DNA from: Mycobacterium sp.
GTDB lineage: Bacteria > Actinomycetota > Actinomycetes > Mycobacteriales > Mycobacteriaceae
Direction: 5' to 3'
DNA: 64,000 bases
Assembly (NCBI RefSeq): GCF_029961025.1
Contig: NZ_JASBVP010000007.1
Span: 469,376 to 533,375 of the forward strand
Below, piece by piece: positions 61,393 through 64,000 of the stretch (its first letter is position 1; every line of letters starts with the position of its first letter). The notes beneath the pieces were generated by a model. It did not search any database. It was given only the letters and a program-made list of their open reading frames with translations, and had not been told where the DNA came from. Position numbers and translations under genes: made by a program.

Positions 61393-61753
61393 TTCCTTCC
61401 GCTTCCCGAGCCGTTCCCCCAGCGCACACCCGATTGTAACGAAGTTCATTGCATCCTCAAATGATTGCGCCGAATTCGGTGCCGTGCACACCGGCAGATA
61501 TGGGTTTTCTATGTATCAAGCTCGTCGCTTGATAGGTTGTGTGGTCAAAATTATTGTGAGGCATAGTAGTTAGCCCAGAAAAGGTTGAACAGTTAGGTGA
61601 GCATTTCTCTAACATCGTGCTTACGAGTGGCTTTAGTGTTGTCGTCATGATCTAGATCAACCGAAGGTTGCCACCGGCTAATCCGGCTCGCCGTCTTGCG
61701 AGCGCACCAGGTAGTAATCGTAGTGCAGTCCTGTTGAAAGGTAATGCAAGACA
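61393..61753. promoter_or_regulatory. AT-rich divergent promoter region of trcR and the PE-PPE genes
   Basis: The 361 bases between trcR (left) and the PE gene (right) are distinctly AT-rich, especially 61495-61640. In M. tuberculosis TrcR autoregulates through an AT-rich site upstream of its gene, so this is the likely equivalent. An 8-bp perfect dyad lies inside (see separate entry), and GATCTAGATC occurs at about 61650. No gene is visible. Confidence 0.55.
61514..61534. promoter_or_regulatory. 8-bp inverted repeat upstream of trcR
   Basis: TATCAAGC (61514-61521), a five-base spacer TCGTC, and GCTTGATA (61527-61534) form a perfect dyad about 120 bases before trcR and 220 before the PE gene. 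Symmetry and position suggest an operator, for TrcR or another dimeric regulator. Confidence 0.5.
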
Positions 61754-62065
61754 ATGTCTTTCGTGAAAGCGTATGTCATCGTTAATCCGGAGATGCTGTT
61801 GGCGGCTGCGGGTGGATTACGCGCGGTCGGATCGGCGATGGCCGCTGCCAATGCGGCCGCGGCCGCCCCTACGGGCGGGGTGGTTCCGGCGGCCGCCGAC
61901 GAGGTGTCGGCGTTGACCGCAGCGCAGTTCGCCGCCCACGCCGGCAGGTATCACGTGGTCGCCGCCCAGGCCGCGGCGGTTCACGACCTGCTCGTCACCA
62001 CCTTGGTCGCCAGTGCGGACCGGTATGCGGCCACCGAGGCCGCCAACGCCGTCGCCACCGGCTGA
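61754..62065 (+). CDS. PE family protein
   Basis: A 103-residue PE-only protein: MSFVKAYVIVNPEMLLAAAG, AANAAAAAPTGGVVPAAADE, and RYAATEAANAV near the C-terminus, the type VII secretion signal. GAAAGG lies 12 bases before the ATG. It is 31% or more similar by eye to the PE protein at 47759, with a four-residue longer N-terminus. It heads a PE-PPE pair on the + strand and is divergent from trcR. Confidence 0.93.
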   Translation: MSFVKAYVIVNPEMLLAAAGGLRAVGSAMAAANAAAAAPTGGVVPAAADEVSALTAAQFAAHAGRYHVVAAQAAAVHDLLVTTLVASADRYAATEAANAVATG

Positions 62066-62133
62066 CGCAACGGGCCAATAGCAGCCAATACCTCGATAGA
62101 CCAATGTCGCTAAATCAATAGGGAAGGAGGGCA

Positions 62134-63495
62134 ATGGATTTCGGAGCTTTGCCTCCGGAGATCAACTCTGCCAGGATGTATGCCGGTCCGGGGTCGGCCC
62201 CGATGCTGACCGCTGCGGCCGCCTGGGACGGTCTGGCGAGCGATCTGTACTGCCTGGCAGCCTCTTGCCGGTCGGTTATCTCGGGGCTGACCGGCAACGG
62301 CTGGCAGGGTCCGGCGTCGGCGTCGATGGCGTCCGCCGTGGCCCCGTATGTGGCCTGGATAGCCGCCACCGCGGCTCAGTGCGAACAGGTGGCCGGCCAG
62401 GCCAGGGCCGCGGCCGGCGCCTATCATGCGGCGTTTGCGATGACGGTGCCGCCGGCGGTGATCGGGGCCAACCGGGCCCACCTGGCCGCCCTGGTGGCCA
62501 CCAACTTCTTCGGCCAGAACACCCCGGCGATCGCCGCCACCGAAGCCCACTACGGCGAGATGTGGGCCCAAGACGCGGCCGCCATGTACGGCTATGCCGC
62601 AGCCTCGGCGCAGGCGACCGCGCTGAGGCCGTTCACGCCACCGGCTCCCACCACCACGCCGGGGGGGCTGGTGAGCCAGCCCACCGCGGTGACCTCGGCG
62701 GCAGGGGCCCTGGCCGGCGTGCACACCCAGACGATGACGTCGTCGATCTCGGCGGTGCCCCAGGAGCTCCGGAGACTTGCGCAGCCCTTGCAGTCGACAT
62801 CGGCCGCGCCGGGAGTCGCGGGAACCGCTGTTGGCAACGGAACCTCGGCTGCCTCGTCGGCGGCTTACCCTTCGGTGAGCGCGCTGATGGCGTTGGGTAA
62901 TGCCTCGGGCAGGGACGCCGTCTCCGGCGCCGACGCGGGAACCACCGCTTCCTCCGGCCTGGCCGGGTTGTCGTCCTTGCTCAGTTCGCCGGCCGGCGTG
63001 GCAGCCGGTGTGGGATCGGGGATGGGCGCGGATGCCGGTGGTGTCGCTGCAGACATCGGCGGCCTCGGCATGGATTTCTTCGGCGCGGGCCTGGATTTAA
63101 CGAGTACGCAGACGCTGTCGGGTGGGAATGGAAGCTCAGGGCTGTTGGGTGGCTTTGGGTTTGTAGAAAACCTCGGCGGTGGCGGTGAGGGTGGCCTCGT
63201 CGCCGTGAACGGCCTCGATGGTGGCCGGACGTCGGCGAGCCTAGGCCAGGCCCTATCCCTGGGCACGTTGTCCATACCGCAGAGCTGGACCGACGGGTTC
63301 CCCGCGGAAACGATGCCGCCCGGCGCCGAGCCGTTGCCAGGCACCGGATACGGCGCCACCCCATCGATACTGACCGGCGGGCCCGGCGTGCCCAGGATGC
63401 CATGGCTCGCCATGGCCGGGCGCGAGGCCGACGCCGCGAGATTTCCGATGGGAGTTCGGCCCACCGTGATTCCCCCGTCACCGCTGGCCGGGTAG
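62134..63495 (+). CDS. PPE family protein (SVP subgroup)
   Basis: A 453-residue PPE protein. The PPE domain (about 1-175) has [31 protein letters not shown] and [20 protein letters not shown]. The C-terminal region is rich in glycine, serine and alanine with a hydrophobic glycine stretch ([16 protein letters not shown]), and the SVP-type motif appears as [10 protein letters not shown]. It ends VIPPSPLAG without a SHOCT module, unlike the two PPE proteins at 44850-47744. GGAAGGAGGGCA precedes the ATG. It follows its PE partner by 68 bases and faces the Esx genes. Confidence 0.92.
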   Translation: MDFGALPPEINSARMYAGPGSAPMLTAAAAWDGLASDLYCLAASCRSVISGLTGNGWQGPASASMASAVAPYVAWIAATAAQCEQVAGQARAAAGAYHAAFAMTVPPAVIGANRAHLAALVATNFFGQNTPAIAATEAHYGEMWAQDAAAMYGYAAASAQATALRPFTPPAPTTTPGGLVSQPTAVTSAAGALAGVHTQTMTSSISAVPQELRRLAQPLQSTSAAPGVAGTAVGNGTSAASSAAYPSVSALMALGNASGRDAVSGADAGTTASSGLAGLSSLLSSPAGVAAGVGSGMGADAGGVAADIGGLGMDFFGAGLDLTSTQTLSGGNGSSGLLGGFGFVENLGGGGEGGLVAVNGLDGGRTSASLGQALSLGTLSIPQSWTDGFPAETMPPGAEPLPGTGYGATPSILTGGPGVPRMPWLAMAGREADAARFPMGVRPTVIPPSPLAG

Positions 63496-63525
63496 GCGGG
63501 CCAGGGTTGTGTCGGGCGGTCGAAA

Positions 63526-63810
63526 TCAGGCCCAGCTGGAGCCGACGGCGGAGTCGGTGTCGAACATGTTGGAGCCGGCGGTTTGCACCTTGGCGCCGTG
63601 GGCGTTGGCCTGCTCGTAGATCACCTGGAAGTTGCGGCCCAACTCGGTGATGAACTGCTGGCAGGCCGTCGAACCCGCCCCACCCCAAAAGTCCCCGGCG
63701 GCAAGCACATCGCGCACGATGGCCTGATGCTCGGCCTCCAGCGCCATCGCCTGGGCGCGAATCGTGGCCCCGTGGGCGTCCACATCGGCGAACTGGTAAT
63801 TGATCGTCAT
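63526..63810 (-). CDS. WXG100 protein of the EsxI/EsxN (Mtb9.9) family
   Basis: A 94-residue ESAT-6-like protein: MTINYQFADVDAHGATIRAQ at the start, the WXG turn as WGG in AAGDFWGGAGSTACQQF, and the end SNMFDTDSAVGSSWA. This is the Mtb9.9 subfamily (EsxI, EsxL, EsxN, EsxO, EsxV), exported by ESX-5 with a QILSS-type partner. It is 50 bases downstream of such a partner and convergent with the PPE gene. Rv1037c (esxI) has the same position relative to esxJ. Confidence 0.95.
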   Translation of the reverse strand: MTINYQFADVDAHGATIRAQAMALEAEHQAIVRDVLAAGDFWGGAGSTACQQFITELGRNFQVIYEQANAHGAKVQTAGSNMFDTDSAVGSSWA

Positions 63811-63860
63811 CTTGAAGGTCTCCTAACGTGAGAAAGCCTACGCAGCCAGTGCTTTCGGCG

Positions 63861-64000
63861 CTAGCTGCTCAGCAGGTGCTGGGAGGCCTGCTCTTGGGCC
63901 TCGTAGTTGTTGGCGTCGCGGATCAGCCCGTCACGCACCCCGTGCAGCATGGTCACGATGTTGCGAAACGCCTGATGCATCTGGGCCATGGTGTCATAGG
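63861..64000 (-). CDS. WXG100 protein of the EsxJ/EsxK (QILSS) family, 3' part
   Basis: The 45 visible C-terminal residues read [38 protein letters not shown] and SQHLLSS. This is the conserved end of the QILSS subfamily (EsxJ, EsxK, EsxM, EsxP, EsxW), with HLLSS in place of QILSS. The gene continues beyond the right edge. It pairs with the EsxI-like gene downstream to form a secreted heterodimer, as Rv1038c/Rv1037c do. Confidence 0.93.
   Translation of the reverse strand, partial: YDTMAQMHQAFRNIVTMLHGVRDGLIRDANNYEAQEQASQHLLSS

Overview
The window is chromosomal DNA of a slow-growing Mycobacterium outside the M. tuberculosis complex. It is very GC-rich, and almost every gene has a counterpart, in nearly the same order, in the M. 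tuberculosis H37Rv stretch Rv0975c to Rv1040c (correspondences are from memory, not from a search). PE, PPE and Esx genes, lipoproteins, RpfB, Pmt, TrcRS and MprAB confirm the genus. I cannot name the species. The PE_PGRS genes, Rv0986-Rv0989c, Rv1004c, Rv1006 and Rv1012 found in H37Rv have no counterpart here.

Layout. 1-2279: end of a lipid/terpene catabolic operon (fadE13 start, AtuA-like protein) and rpmF. 2311-7118: stress block mprA-mprB-pepD-moaB2 with two MprA boxes, then an MscL channel carrying a zinc ribbon. 7179-12958: SAF protein, the chaperone ruc under a CIRCE element, a folate cyclo-ligase, galU, and the division pair glp/glpR around rimJ. 13028-19277: tRNA-Ala, a cAMP-regulated acetyltransferase, two tandem secreted DUF5642-like proteins, an AlkB-like oxygenase, arcA and pmt. 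19354-27260: rsmI, pabB, metG, tatD and the operon rpfB-rsmA-ispE. 27334-35134: TetR, a minisatellite, tRNA-Gln, glmU-prs-arsC-lpqT-rplY-pth and pks16; as a block this is inverted relative to H37Rv. 35506-44814: mfd, mazG, lpqU, eno, a FtsB-like protein, DUF501 and ppx2, all rightward. 44850-48058: a leftward PE-PPE-PPE operon in which both PPE proteins end in a SHOCT module. 48320-61392: a potassium block with a RCK-pore-RCK channel, a complete co-directional kdpFABCDE operon preceded by an extra 27-residue membrane peptide, and trcRS. 61754-64000: a rightward PE-PPE pair facing leftward EsxI-like and EsxJ-like genes.

How the genes work together. MprAB senses envelope stress and drives pepD, the periplasmic protease. 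Glp and GlpR act with the division machinery, while the FtsB-like protein, RpfB, LpqU, GlmU and Pmt build and remodel the envelope. The rpfB-rsmA-ispE operon joins wall growth to ribosome maturation. The potassium block combines a high-affinity uptake pump, its two-component regulator and a gated channel.

Most unusual observations: the PPE-SHOCT fusions, the sORF in front of kdpF, the large four-cysteine insertion in KdpC, the RCK-pore-RCK channel next to kdp, the MscL zinc ribbon, the well-preserved MprA boxes and the inverted glmU-pks16 block.
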